Shown piece after piece: positions 48,799-59,230 of a stretch of DNA of 64,000 bases. The DNA lies in the NCBI RefSeq assembly GCF_900963305.1, contig NC_042532.1, forward strand, positions 12,569,207 to 12,633,206, in the 5' to 3' direction. A model generated the notes under the pieces. That model saw nothing but the letters and a program-made list of their open reading frames with translations. It was not told the DNA's origin and searched no databases. The DNA comes from Echeneis naucrates (Eukaryota > Chordata > Actinopteri > Carangiformes > Echeneidae). Position 1 is the first letter of the stretch. Each line of letters starts with the position of its first letter. The position numbers and the translations under genes are program-made.

Positions 48799-51700
48799 TC
48801 ACTTGTCACCAGGAACCTCCACTGTGCACTTGACTGTATCGTTGTAGAAGGTACCAGAGCAGTCTGACCCACCAAACACCAGCAGCGTGCACCGGACTTC
48901 CACATTTTCACACTGTTCATGCTTGTCCGTGAGGACAGAGCAGTTCAAACTTATCATGCTGTGTCCAGCACGAGGCTTAGAGCTCAGCGCAGGAGATGCC
49001 AATGAGCTCCACATGTTGGTATCTGAGAAGAAACAAAACATGTTTAGCAAATTATATGTGGGACTATATGTGGGATTTCAGGTCTCTCAGTGCGGAGGAC
49101 AAAATTTAATGGCCTAAAGTATATCGCGCCCATACATGTACTGAAGTGTTAAAAGGAGCAGAGACAACTGGAGTGAAGGGCCATTACTCACCAGTGCTGA
49201 AAATATGTAAATCTTGCAGAGCTCCAATTGCACTGCAGCCCCCACTGACCAAAATCCTGTTGTCTGAAACTGGGAGTGCTGCATGAAACCTATTTATATA
49301 AATGTACCATAATTATTGTGCATTTAGGGCATTCTTTTAAAACTGCACATTTGCATGATTGTACATTCAGTTCAATAAAACCAGGTTGGTAGATGATATT
49401 TGTTGTTAAAAGCCATTAAAATTCAAATATAATTCCACTCAAGATATAAAAATATCAAAACCAGATGGGCACAACAGCTCAAGGTTGGAGGGGGGGGGGG
49501 GGAAGAAAAAAAAAAAAAAGTTGATTAGCATTGAACTCACCCTCGAGGCAACGGTGGCATGTTTCCACACTTAACAGCTGTGTACTCCATGAATCCTTCA
49601 TGGAGCAAAGACAAAAAAAAAAAAAAAATATCAGTGCAAACACAGACACATTAATACCCACTTCATGAACCCAACAAATCTTAATCTTACCAAGATCAAG
49701 GATGTGGAGATCATTAAGATAGGTTGCACTCTTTCGGCCACCAAAGATTACCAACCTCTGGGACAGAAGTGTGGCTGAATGTCTGTTCAATACAAATTTC
49801 AGGTTACTGTTGCAGAAAAAAAAAGATGGCTGCAGGAAATTAACTTTTCAAAAGGTTACGGACCCAAACCGAGGAAGAGGTCTGTCTCCCTCCACAATGG
49901 GCTGGTACCAGAGTTCAAACTCTGGGTTGAAGATATACAAAGCATTACTGCAGGGTCTATCAGCCAAAGAACGGACCCCACCAAAGACAAAAAGCTCTTT
50001 CTTATAAAACACTGCAGAGTGATATGCCAGACCTGGAACATCCCCCTTTGCCTAAAGGAAGTAAATCCACAAAAACAATCTCTGCATGAGTATTTGCAAA
50101 GTATGTGAGAACTGCAACAAGTTAGTTTCTTGGAATAAACCCACGGCAACGCGCTTCCACTTCCAGGTCAGGGTGTTCAGGATGTAAAGCTCGCTGTAGC
50201 GCTGACCATCTCTCAGGCCACCGTAAACAAAGATTAACTTGGAGTCTGGGTCATAAGTGGCAGTGTGTCCCCAGGCGCACAGTGGTACAGATCCAGATAC
50301 AGACGAGTCCATGGGAAACCAGAAGTCGCCGTCTGAGGAGAGGTTAGGTAATCAAATATGAACCCAACTGGAAATGTAATCAACAGCTATTTCAGGCCCT
50401 TATTTTTTTGTCATGAGTTGTCTTTTTGGTGGAATGCACTTTAAACGTGCTGATATATTTTGATAGGCTTCAGCCAACAAAAAATACATGGCTGAACAAA
50501 TAGGTCAAACTCCACTGACCTAACTCGAGTTTCCAGAGTGAGTCCTTGCAGTAGTTTTGATCTGCCGTCTCCCCCCCGATGAGGACAGCCGTGTCTGCAT
50601 CAGTCAGACACATCGTGTGGGTCCAGCGCGACGACGGATATACTGAAACTACATCAAGATCTTTGCCATATTTGGTGCATTCAGATGTGACCACAAGATG
50701 GACGTACTGTTTTTGTGCCTAACCTCTGTTCTCATTCTTTATCTGCACTGTCATTTCTTCTTGGCTGTTCACCCTGGACAGCCTCTTTTTCTTGGGGGCT
50801 GAAGCCTGGTCTGTGTCCTCAGTGGGACTGTCCATGTCTTCAGGACTCCATGTCAGGTGGCCCCTCTTGCCAATGACTGTCCACCTGGGTGTCTTGTCCT
50901 TATTGAGAGACTAGATTACATACACCCCACGTAGACATTTATTCATTTATACAGAGGACTCTTACCGTAGGCCAAGCTGCAGGTTTATTTCCAAGAGTGG
51001 AATCACTGGTGTCAATTTTATTCACTTGAATCTCAGCAAAGCAAACACTATCGGCCAAAGGTGAGGAGTTGGGAGCCATCTGCAAGGTAGGACAATAAAG
51101 GCAACATGCAACTAAACCATAGAGAACTGCGAAAATATTCTTAACTCTGCTTATCTTACTGTCTCATTGACGCTGCTTTCATGCAATGTGCTGCAGAGAT
51201 CAGCTGCATCAGGCTGTTCTGGAAACAGACATTTCCTTTGGACCAGAGGCGTACTGCTGAAGAGATCAGTGGTATCCTGTGGCAGGAAACAACTGATTGC
51301 ATGAAACAAATCACAGAAAATCTCACAGACTGTGCTTCTAAAATGTCTTCAACTAGTATCAGCATTCATATGATGCATGGTCACAGGTGTGAGGTGCAGG
51401 GCATGTTTATTTTTATTATTTTTTATCGGGGGTCCTAAGGTTGTTGCCTCATGGTAACAGGAGGAAGTTCAATGTAGTGAGAACCTCACACCTCTCCGCA
51501 CACTGTGAGCACAATCTTTCCATAAACTCCTCTCCTGCCTCTCTCTGCTGCCACTGAGACAATGTCCGGGCTCCAGTCCCCTTCCCAGGTCAGACACCTG
51601 AGCCCAAACAGGAGTTCACATTTAGCCTCAGAGTTACCCTTCTCTGGTCTCTCCACCTCTCCCCCTCCCTGTACCTTGCTTGAGGTGACAGAGTCCCGAT

Positions 51701-51978
51701 CACCTGGGCCGGCACCTCGGCACTGACCACCACCTCCGCGGTGATGGTGGTGCTGCCGGCCGGCCAGTCCCCCAGGCCGAAGACCAGCAGCTGTCTGGGC
51801 AGAGGCAGCGGGACGTGCACCTGGAAGACCCTCCGGGTGGACTTACTGCCGGAGGAAAGACGCAGTCAGTGTCTGAAATGGACGGCTGTGTCCGTGTGTT
51901 TGTGGAGACGCCGTACCCGATGAACTGGCGTGGAGGGTCACGCAGGGACCAAAGGACGTAGAAGTTGAGCCTCCCCAT
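48799..51978 (-). CDS. Kelch-repeat (beta-propeller) protein, unassigned, 13 exons, about 568 aa
   Basis: I do not recognise this gene beyond its repeats. Exons (minus): 51978-51917, 51845-51675, 51597-51492, 51276-51160, 51079-50966, 50898-50724, 50642-50520, 50332-50145, 50051-49870, 49782-49691, 49595-49541, 49289-49192 and 49022-48799, all in phase. Residues 1-113 form a compact, beta-rich-looking segment (MGRLNFYVLWSLRDPPRQF; LPLPRQLLVFGLGDWPAG; TWEGDWSPDIVSVA; GVYGKIVLTVCGE) that I cannot place. Residues 114-248 are Ser/Thr/acidic and low-complexity, with a nuclear-signal-like PKKKRL at 225-230. From about 249, six kelch units follow, each with the double glycine: VLIGGETAD, FVYGGLRDG, FVFGGVRS, VIFGGRKSATYLNDLHILDL, LVSGGCSAIGALQDLHIF, LVFGGSDCS. 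Such propellers usually bind partner proteins, for example as ubiquitin-ligase substrate receptors; no BTB or F-box is visible. From memory, no kelch gene sits between GSTZ1 and TMED8 in human. Confidence 0.85.
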
Positions 51979-52309
51979 GTTTCCTCCGGGCCGTGAGAGT
52001 CTCCTCTTCCTGTCTGCAGGGGGGTGGGGGGGGGGGGGGGGTCAGAGTTTGATGGCAGCCGGTGTCTTCATTAAATGCTTGTGATTGGCTGGGCCGCCAT
52101 TAAAGGACGCAGCTGCAGTGATGTGTCGTGGCGAGAGTCAGGAGCAACGAGTCATCTCAGTGATTCGTATGCGCGCCACAGACTCGGATCCGTTCACGAA
52201 CGGGTCTTTCTGTCGCATATTCTCTGTGTAGGAAGGGCTGATTCGTTCACGACTGTAAAGTACGGCTCTTCGGGTCTTTCGTTCATTAATCACATGGTTA
52301 CAGCATGTC

Positions 52310-52770
52310 AGTCTCTGGAGGGGTCCAGTCTCTGGTCTGGTTTAGTCTCTAGTCTCTGGAGGGGTCCAGTCTCTGGTCTGGTTTAGTCTCTAGTCTCTGG
52401 AGGGGTCCAGTCTCTGGTCTGGTTTAGTCTCTGGAGGGGTCCAGTCTCTGACCTGGTTTAGTCTCTGGAGGGGTCCAGTCTCTGGTCTGGTTTAGTCTCT
52501 AGTCTCTGGAGGGGTCCAGTCTCTGGTCTGGTTTAGTCTCTGGAGGGGTCCAGTCTCTGACCTGGTTTAGTCTCTGGAGGGGTCCAGTCTCTGGTCTGGT
52601 TTAGTCTCTAGTCTCTGGAAGGGTCCAGTCTCTGGTCTGGTTTAGTCTCTGGAGGGGTCCAGTCTCTGACCTGGTTCAGTCTCTGGAGGGGTCCAGTCTC
52701 TGGTCTGGTTTAGTCTCTGGAGGGCTCCAGTCTCTGGTCTGGTTTAGTCTCTGGAGGGGTCCAGTCTCTG
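52310..52770. repeat. 13-copy minisatellite, 34/41-bp units in a 109-bp higher-order repeat
   Basis: The core AGTCTCTGGAGGGGTCCAGT, then CTCTGGTCTGGTTT (34 bases in all), recurs about 13 times. Some units are 41 bases because AGTCTCT is doubled; others read ACCTGG instead of GTCTGG. The order long-short-ACCTGG occurs three times, with the GTCC word at 52364, 52473 and 52582, exactly 109 bases apart. A marker of unit homogenisation is thus present. The array lies about 330 bases upstream of the kelch-gene start codon. Confidence 0.95.
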
Positions 52771-53152
52771 TGGAGGTTGTGTTGTTACCTCATGTTGATC
52801 AATAGACAGTAAACTGTTATCAAACTTGTACTTAGCTCAGATTTCAGCCTCTCCTCTCTTTCCCTAAACTGTTCAGCTGTCTGTCTCCTCTCCTGTCCTG
52901 TGTGCTCCATGTCTGGTTCCTCCTCTGCCTCCTGTTTTCATTGCACTTCTTGTCATAGATTCAGGATGATGGCAGAAATGGAGGCAGAAATTAGAGTCGC
53001 GGCTCCGCACCTTAGCTAGCCGCCCCCCTGCAGCCGGTGCAGGCCGCCGCAGCAGCTCCCTGGGTCTCGTTATTTACTAAAGACTCGTCGCCCAGTGTAA
53101 ACAACTGTCTTTACATGAGTCTGAGCCTTACTAGGTGGGAAATGGGAAATCA

Positions 53153-53604
53153 TTTAAACAGTGCCCCTTAATATGTGTCAGAGAGGCTTATTTTCATTTC
53201 CTACCATATGGGGAATCACATTACAGATTTAGAAAATAACTGTCATGTAAAAAATTTATATAAAAGCAAAGTTGTTTTTTTATCAAATGGTTGGAGGTTG
53301 GATGGAAGGAAAGCAACAGGTTAAAGCTACACACACACACACACATATATATATTTGTTGGGTCTCTTTAACAACTCCATAGTCCATAGGCCATGGAGTT
53401 TGGCCCAGACTCACTCTATATATAAACTAACTCTTATAATTTACCACCATATGAATATTAATACATTTGATTTACTCAAGTAACATTTTTGACTTGGCAA
53501 GAAAATTCTTACAAGTCTTTGAAAATGAAGTTCAATGCAACGCTATAACTTGCCTTCAGGTGAAAATAAGCCTCTCTGACACATATTAAGGGGCACTGTT
53601 TAAA
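53153..53604. mobile_element. MITE-like DNA element with perfect 44-bp inverted ends
   Basis: Positions 53153-53196 and 53561-53604 are exact reverse complements over 44 bases. Each outer edge is TTTAAA next to CAGTGCCCC (or its complement), consistent with a TTAA or TTTAAA target duplication. The 364-base interior is AT-rich and non-coding, with an (AC)n/(AT)n tract around 53330-53356. The identical arms suggest a fairly young or conversion-maintained insertion. A piggyBac-type origin (TTAA target) is possible; a hAT origin (CAGTG start) is the alternative. I cannot decide. Confidence 0.85.
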
Positions 53605-54919
53605 CACCAATTTAAACACAAGTGCCACTCAATGGACTGTGCCTGGCCTTTGGGGAGAGCTGGAAATAAAACCTGGTTTCATCAGCCCCTCTACAACAAT
53701 GACATCAATCCCCTAATGCTACAATTTAATGGAAACACGAGGGACCATCCTGAAGCGCTTTCTAAACCTGGACATGCAATGAGACTGTTAGGAACTGAAA
53801 GGCTGTGCAGACCAGTAGTCATAATGACATTTTTCAAGTTGATCATGCTGCAACATTTAGCTTCTGTACAAAACACTACTGAACACAGATGTTCAGTGTG
53901 TTGGGGTGTTGTTGTTGTTGTTGTTTTTTTATAAATGTAAAAGTAATCATAATGCCAACTAGACAATCTTCTCTTTATTGTGGAATATAAATTTCAGGAA
54001 CATGCAGACAAGAGAACATGGTAGAAGCAGTGATTAAAAATATCTTGAAACAAAGAAATTCAACAGAATCAAACCTAAAGTATGTCTGAGACACTGAGGA
54101 TCTTCAAAAACAAACACAATGACTTCCACTTACAGACCTGCAGCACACAAAATACATTTAAATCTGCTCCTTACTTCCAAAACAGCAAATCAAGGAGGGG
54201 GGGGGGAGGCACAAGGCAAATGCAGATTTCAAATCTATATTATATAATAAGAGCTTTAGGTGATAAGGGACGGCTTTTATTTGTGTCAAAGAAAACACAC
54301 TTTAACTACTTGCTTCTTTACATTCAACTTATATCTTTTACCAACACACCACAATGATTGACAACATGTTTGTGCACAGAGGGTGTAACTCATAATTGTA
54401 CTTTCTATTATCACATCATGAGATTTAGCACAAATAAAAAATAATTTACACTACAAAACAAAAGGAAACAACAAAGCAAAAGAACAATCATAGAAAGTGA
54501 ACGCATACACATACACAACAGATAAACCTCAATTTATTTAGGGCACTGCTGATTAAGCGCCTGCCCTGGTTAAATATAGTCTGTGCAGGTGTTCCCTGAT
54601 CACTACTACCATAGAAATCTTACGGCAGAAGAGAATATATATTTTATGACGGGCACTTGACCAAATAGCACAGTGCATCTGTGGGAACATGGCACCTATG
54701 CAAGGCTTCTTCAAAAATCCGCAAGAAGTTGGAACAAATGTTGCATTCAAAACTATCTGATGATATACATAAATTTAACATGTGGCAACTTAAGTTGGTT
54801 GTGAAAAAAATAGATATGCAGGTATTTAACTTTTTATATTAACTTCTTTTTCTCAAGAACGGAATCAAAAATAATTCACTGTGGTTAGGAGTAACATTCT
54901 TTAACAATAGATTGAAATC

Positions 54920-56361
54920 TCAGGCACTGTAATAAACCCTGTAGTAGAGAGTTTTATTTCGCCATAGTGAGTAGGAATTGTCAAATTTCAGGAGGTAGGT
55001 GCCTTCGCCTGGAAAATCATGGTTGCCCCCGTAGACAGACAAATGACTGTCCTGACGATATACGGGTAAGATTTCAGCCAAGTTTGAGTTGGTTTGAGTT
55101 TTGGAGCCCTTCTCAACATCTCCGTTACTGACAGGCCCTGAAACAGAAATCAGCCAAGCCATAAAGTCAACACAGCTGTCCCTTTGATTTCTCATTTGAA
55201 AACTCAAAGGGACTCAACTAGAAAACAAAAAACATAAACACAACTAGGGTGTGTTTGATAAAAAAAAAAAAAAAGAATGACTGATGTGTTTTTATAGACG
55301 TCATCCAACCAACCTTCAAGCTCCTCCTCTTCTTCTTCGTCATCACTTGACTCACTGATGTGCACTGTGATAGACCGGTTTGTGACAGGAGTACAGTCAA
55401 AATAGATTCCAAAGCCAATGTCATAACCATCTGTAGCAAACTCCCAGCACACTTTCTTGGCCTCAGGGACAGTGGGAACGTGAACTGTCATGATATCGCC
55501 TCGGTACACCGTCACCACGCTGTCCTTCTCCTGTCGAAGCTTTGCCTTCAGCTCCTTCAGCGCAGCAGATGTCCATGTTGTTGGAGGTTTCAGGGGTGGC
55601 ATCTGGGCTGCCATCGGGAAGACCAAATGGCAGCCGGGTTACATAAGAGTAAAACAATGACCCATCTTAAATAATGTTATAGCATTGTTGATTTATATCT
55701 TTTAGAGCTTGAATTAAAATGTAAACACATTTGAACCCAGTTTACAAAACCTCTGAGTTAAAATCCTTGATGAAATAAATCAGCAGTCAGGTTGGCAAAC
55801 TCAGCAGGCCCTCACCTTTGATCTCAGAGGAGAGCTGACAGCTCTCAGCATTGTTGTTGTCCTTGCCTCCTTCCCCCAGGACCAGCTCAGCAGGAGCCTC
55901 ATCATTACCCTCAAAATGCACACATACAAGACAGGCATTACAGAAAAAATTACAAAAGGTTGGACTTTGCTGTTTATTGCCAATCAGTGACAGCTTCTCA
56001 AACACACTGATTACCTCTGAACGCTGCCCTGAATCTCTCTGGGTTTCATCCATTTTGGGCTGGTTTTCAGTTTCAGTAAAGCTTTGTGAAAGATCTGTAC
56101 TCTGCAGCCTGAAGTGAGGAGAGAAGAGCAGCATGAAAATAAATACAAAAATAAAATCCCATTATTTCCAAGGCAGTAAAGTCAAGATGCAGCCGTCCTG
56201 ACCGACACCAGCACTGTGCCAAACACACGGCGCACGGCAGCAACAGGTTACCTGTCCAGCGGTCTGTTGTCGCACCCCTTGGATGTTATTCCGGGGAAGG
56301 AGGAGAAGGAGAGAGATGACAGCCGCGACTGGAGCTCGGATGTGGTCTCTAATCTCTCCAT
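54920..56361 (-). CDS. tmed8: TMED8, GOLD-domain protein, 5 coding exons, 269 aa
   Basis: TMED8 is a cytosolic GOLD-domain protein related to the C-terminal half of ACBD3; its role is poorly defined (Golgi/secretory association is inferred from the domain). Coding exons (minus): 56361-56252, 56108-56015, 55909-55816, 55607-55314 and 55137-54920, in phase to 269 residues. The start ([20 protein letters not shown]) lies just after a 3' splice site, so an untranslated first exon upstream (about 56700) is likely. Residues 1-105 are Ser/Glu-rich and variable. The conserved part begins [18 protein letters not shown] and runs through [19 protein letters not shown], an acidic [11 protein letters not shown] stretch, [20 protein letters not shown] and [23 protein letters not shown]. 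Position beside gstz1 and noxred1 matches human 14q24.3 and separates it from ACBD3. There is no transmembrane segment despite the family name. Confidence 0.9.
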
Positions 56362-57247
56362 GGCTGTAAAGACAAGGCAAACACCTCAGTGTGCGCGGCT
56401 GAGAGGATGAAGCCCCGCCCCTTCCAGCCACAGGAAGGGAGATCGATGACAGCGCTCCGACTAGCCTGCTAGCGCTGCTTGAATAAACAAAGCTGCCGCC
56501 CGACGCTAATGGACCGCTTCACCCACAGCACACACTTGCAAATGAACAACCAAGGGCGATCTACTCTGCGTGTGTGTGTTTGGTGGCTGTTGGCTTTATT
56601 AAGCAGCTCTATCTCGGCAGACTGACATTAGCTTGCAGCTGATGTTAGCCGATGTTAGCTTGCTAGCAGGCGGTGAAACGTGCAGCCGGAGCGGCGCAGG
56701 GTGATCTTACCACGATGTAACGCCGATAATCTGATAACTCCGCTTCACTTCAGTCCAACTCAGCTCATCAGGGAAGCAGACACCTCCATATCACTGCGGT
56801 CATATGATCCCTGGGTCCGTTCTCGGAGCTGACAGGAAAAAACAAGCAGATTCTTTTGAGACTTCCGTGTTTTCTCGATTGTAGACGAAAAAGGGCGAAC
56901 CTGAGGCGATGCAGACATCCTGCAACACACATAACTGATCATCATATCCATATTCATTTGGCTTTAAAATAATTTACAAGAGCCATGTCGTATGAGGAGC
57001 GGGGTAGTTTATTTTATTATTTCAACAAAATGGCCTCAAGACATGTTTTCTTTACATTTGCATTTGTAGTCAGCCTTTTTTTTTTTATGAAATAACCCGA
57101 GTCTTTTGTTCATTCAAACAAAACAACACTCAATTGAAATTCATTCTTTTATTTATATTTATTACATTCGTATCACATCTGTATCTGTAACATAACAGGT
57201 TTGAGTCTTAAATGTCATTCTGTGATGCACATCCTGATTAAAACAAT
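56362..57247. other. tmed8 5' region and noxred1 3' flank
   Basis: The tmed8 promoter and first untranslated exon lie here, GC-richer around 56400-56720. The noxred1 3' UTR runs left from 57247 into AT-rich sequence. No other gene is seen. Confidence 0.55.
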
Positions 57248-59176
57248 TTACAACAAAGTGTAGCTGTCCGAAGATACAGGTGTCTCCAGCAGGGATTTGT
57301 ACGCCTCGGAAATGCGCTGCTGCATAGATTTATTGCTTGATAGAAACCTTAGTAGAGGCGTCTCTTTGGACTGGGCGTCAGTGAGAGAAATCCAGGGAAA
57401 GGGCCTTTGAGGGAAAGCAAAATAAAGCATAGCAGTAATTAAAATTAGTGCTTTGGTTTTCTTCCTTTATCCTCTCCTTATAAAACCGTCTCTTTTCTCT
57501 CGTCTAACATTGCGCTGTAGTGAATTTACGAGCTTATCACTGAACATGCACAGACAGCACCTGGTTAAGGTAAACATCAGCAGCCTTTGGTGGTTTAATT
57601 ATACTGTATTGCACTCACTCATCTCCGCCAAGAGAAGATGCATGAAATGAGCTGATGAAACTTTGTGCATTTAATTGCACGGTGTGTGTCCTTTTTCCCA
57701 TGAAGAGGCTGTTCATCAGAGAGAGGGCTTCACTAGATGGCAGACTGGCAGAGGTGCAGATGTTTAATAGGCTGTACAACACTGTACACACCCAGTTCAG
57801 ATTCAGAGTGATGCCACCTGCGGGGGTCATAAATCACCAAATATTTTCAGTTTACTTATTTAACACAAGGATGAAGCCTCACTATCTCAACTCACATTGT
57901 TTCCCCTTTGAATCTTACAAAACATGCTCAAAAATAATTCTACATGACATACCACTCATTGTAAGAGGACACGATGCCTCTATCAGCAAAGGCTCTCTCA
58001 AAGCCATGGACAGATCAGTGCAGGACAGCCACACATCTGCAGTGGCACCGCCCACAATGTCATACTGTGGCTTTATAATGAAATCATGTCTAAGAAGTTT
58101 AGTCAATCTGAAACAGAAATTCAAGGCAGAAGGATGCACTGATTGAAAATAATGAAAAAAAAAAATCTGTTGTACGTGTGCATGGGTGCAGTGGTACCTG
58201 GCAACAGGCACAGCAGAGATGAAACTGTACACGAGGCAGTGTTTGGACAGGCGAGAGTGGAGATCAGCACAGACTTTGGGGAGGTGAGAGGGCAGACAGC
58301 AGAGGAACAGGAGATCTGCCCATGCTGCAAGCCTGCCATTGTCAAAGAAACACTCAACCCTGTTCTGGAGAAACTCCACTGAAACACATGGGCAACAAAA
58401 CAAACACTTTAGTGATCTAAGTGCGTCAATAATACGTTTTCAGTTTCATTTATTCATTCTCATGTTTAATAATTAACTCACGAGTATCTAGTCAGAACTA
58501 CCACATCAAACCTCACTGCCTGAACTAAACATATTCATGGATTTGCATTAGTGCCAACAGATGGAGACTTTTGTAATTAGTGTTGGGAATAAAAGGATTG
58601 TTCGGACAACAAAGAGGAGGTTGTCTGTGGCCTTTTTTCCTGGTATGCCAGTTTTTGTTTACTGATTCACATTAACCCCCCTCTCTTCAGCAAGTTTCAC
58701 TGCATCAGAACAATACACGAGCTTTGATTTGCCTTGGATAAATATTTATGGTAAAGGTCAGTGCACCTGCATTTTGTGGTCTCCTTGTGGAGACCTTAAT
58801 GTGTGATGCTTTGATGGCAGTCATGTCCAGCAGGGAGAGGAGCAGCTGCTTCCCTGTGCGGCCCAGTCCCAGTATCCCCACACAGAGGGCGTCCCCTCCT
58901 GGCTGGGCCGGTCCGATGGAGCTCCTGAATGAGTCACAGTCAGTGTCAGTCATCATCTCGGCGGTGGCTGAGGGCAGCACACGCACCAAGGGCCAGGTAC
59001 CTCAGCGAGTGCGCGAGCTTGCACAGGTAGAGCGCGTGCGCCAGCCCGCAGAAAGTCAGCCCGGCTGCGCGCGCACGGAGGGGGCGTAGCTTCTCCTCCT
59101 CGCCGGTGAGTCCGGACCCAAAGGAAAGCCCGCTCAGGCCGGCAGCGACGTCCTGCAGCTCCCCGGCAGCGTCCAT
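57248..59176 (-). CDS. noxred1: NADP-dependent oxidoreductase domain-containing 1 (NOXRED1), 6 exons, 341 aa
   Basis: NOXRED1 has a pyrroline-5-carboxylate-reductase-like Rossmann fold; its substrate is unknown. Coding exons (minus): 59176-59001, 58924-58767, 58378-58198, 58107-57953, 57817-57619 and 57404-57248, in phase to 341 residues (human about 359). The start MDAAGELQDVAAGLSGLSF at 59176 is preferred over an upstream in-frame ATG at 59302, because the latter adds sequence without family resemblance and would read through the X-box. The dinucleotide motif GILGLGRTG is at residues 75-83, followed by SRR-type contacts (KVSTRRPQ). Exon 3 carries LLFLCCLPSHLPKVCADL and SFISAVPVAR, as in P5CR-type proteins. 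The C-terminal half (NLNWVCTVLYSLLNICTS; EPFPWISLTDAQSKETPLL) contains the NOXRED1-specific helical part. An RFX X-box lies 41 bases upstream. Confidence 0.92.
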
Positions 59177-59216
59177 GAAGCGGAGGGTTAGTGTTGGGCC
59201 GCGGAGAAGTGCGTCT

Positions 59217-59230
59217 GTTGCCGTGGCAAC
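59217..59230. promoter_or_regulatory. Perfect palindromic RFX X-box upstream of noxred1 (GTTGCC-GT-GGCAAC)
   Basis: The site GTTGCCGTGGCAAC has two exactly complementary half-sites around a 2-base spacer and matches the strongest form of the RFX motif. It lies 41 bases before the noxred1 start codon in a GC-rich stretch, so it is in the core promoter or 5' UTR. This suggests noxred1 belongs to the RFX/FOXJ1-driven ciliated-cell or testis set, which is an inference. Confidence 0.85.

Larger units (their letters stand above)
51979..54919. other. Repeat-rich intergenic region between the kelch gene and tmed8
   Basis: From left to right: the kelch-gene 5' flank with a G tract at 52021-52041; a segment with recurring CGTTCACGA words (52140-52290); a minisatellite (52310-52770); a non-coding interval (52771-53152); a MITE with long terminal inverted repeats (53153-53604); and AT-rich sequence that ends in the tmed8 3' UTR, leftward from 54919. 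I see no coding gene. Confidence 0.6.

Noticed and set aside
52310-52770. Regularly spaced repeats that might suggest a CRISPR array
   Set aside because: Units are directly abutting, without unique spacers, in a vertebrate genome; it is a minisatellite.
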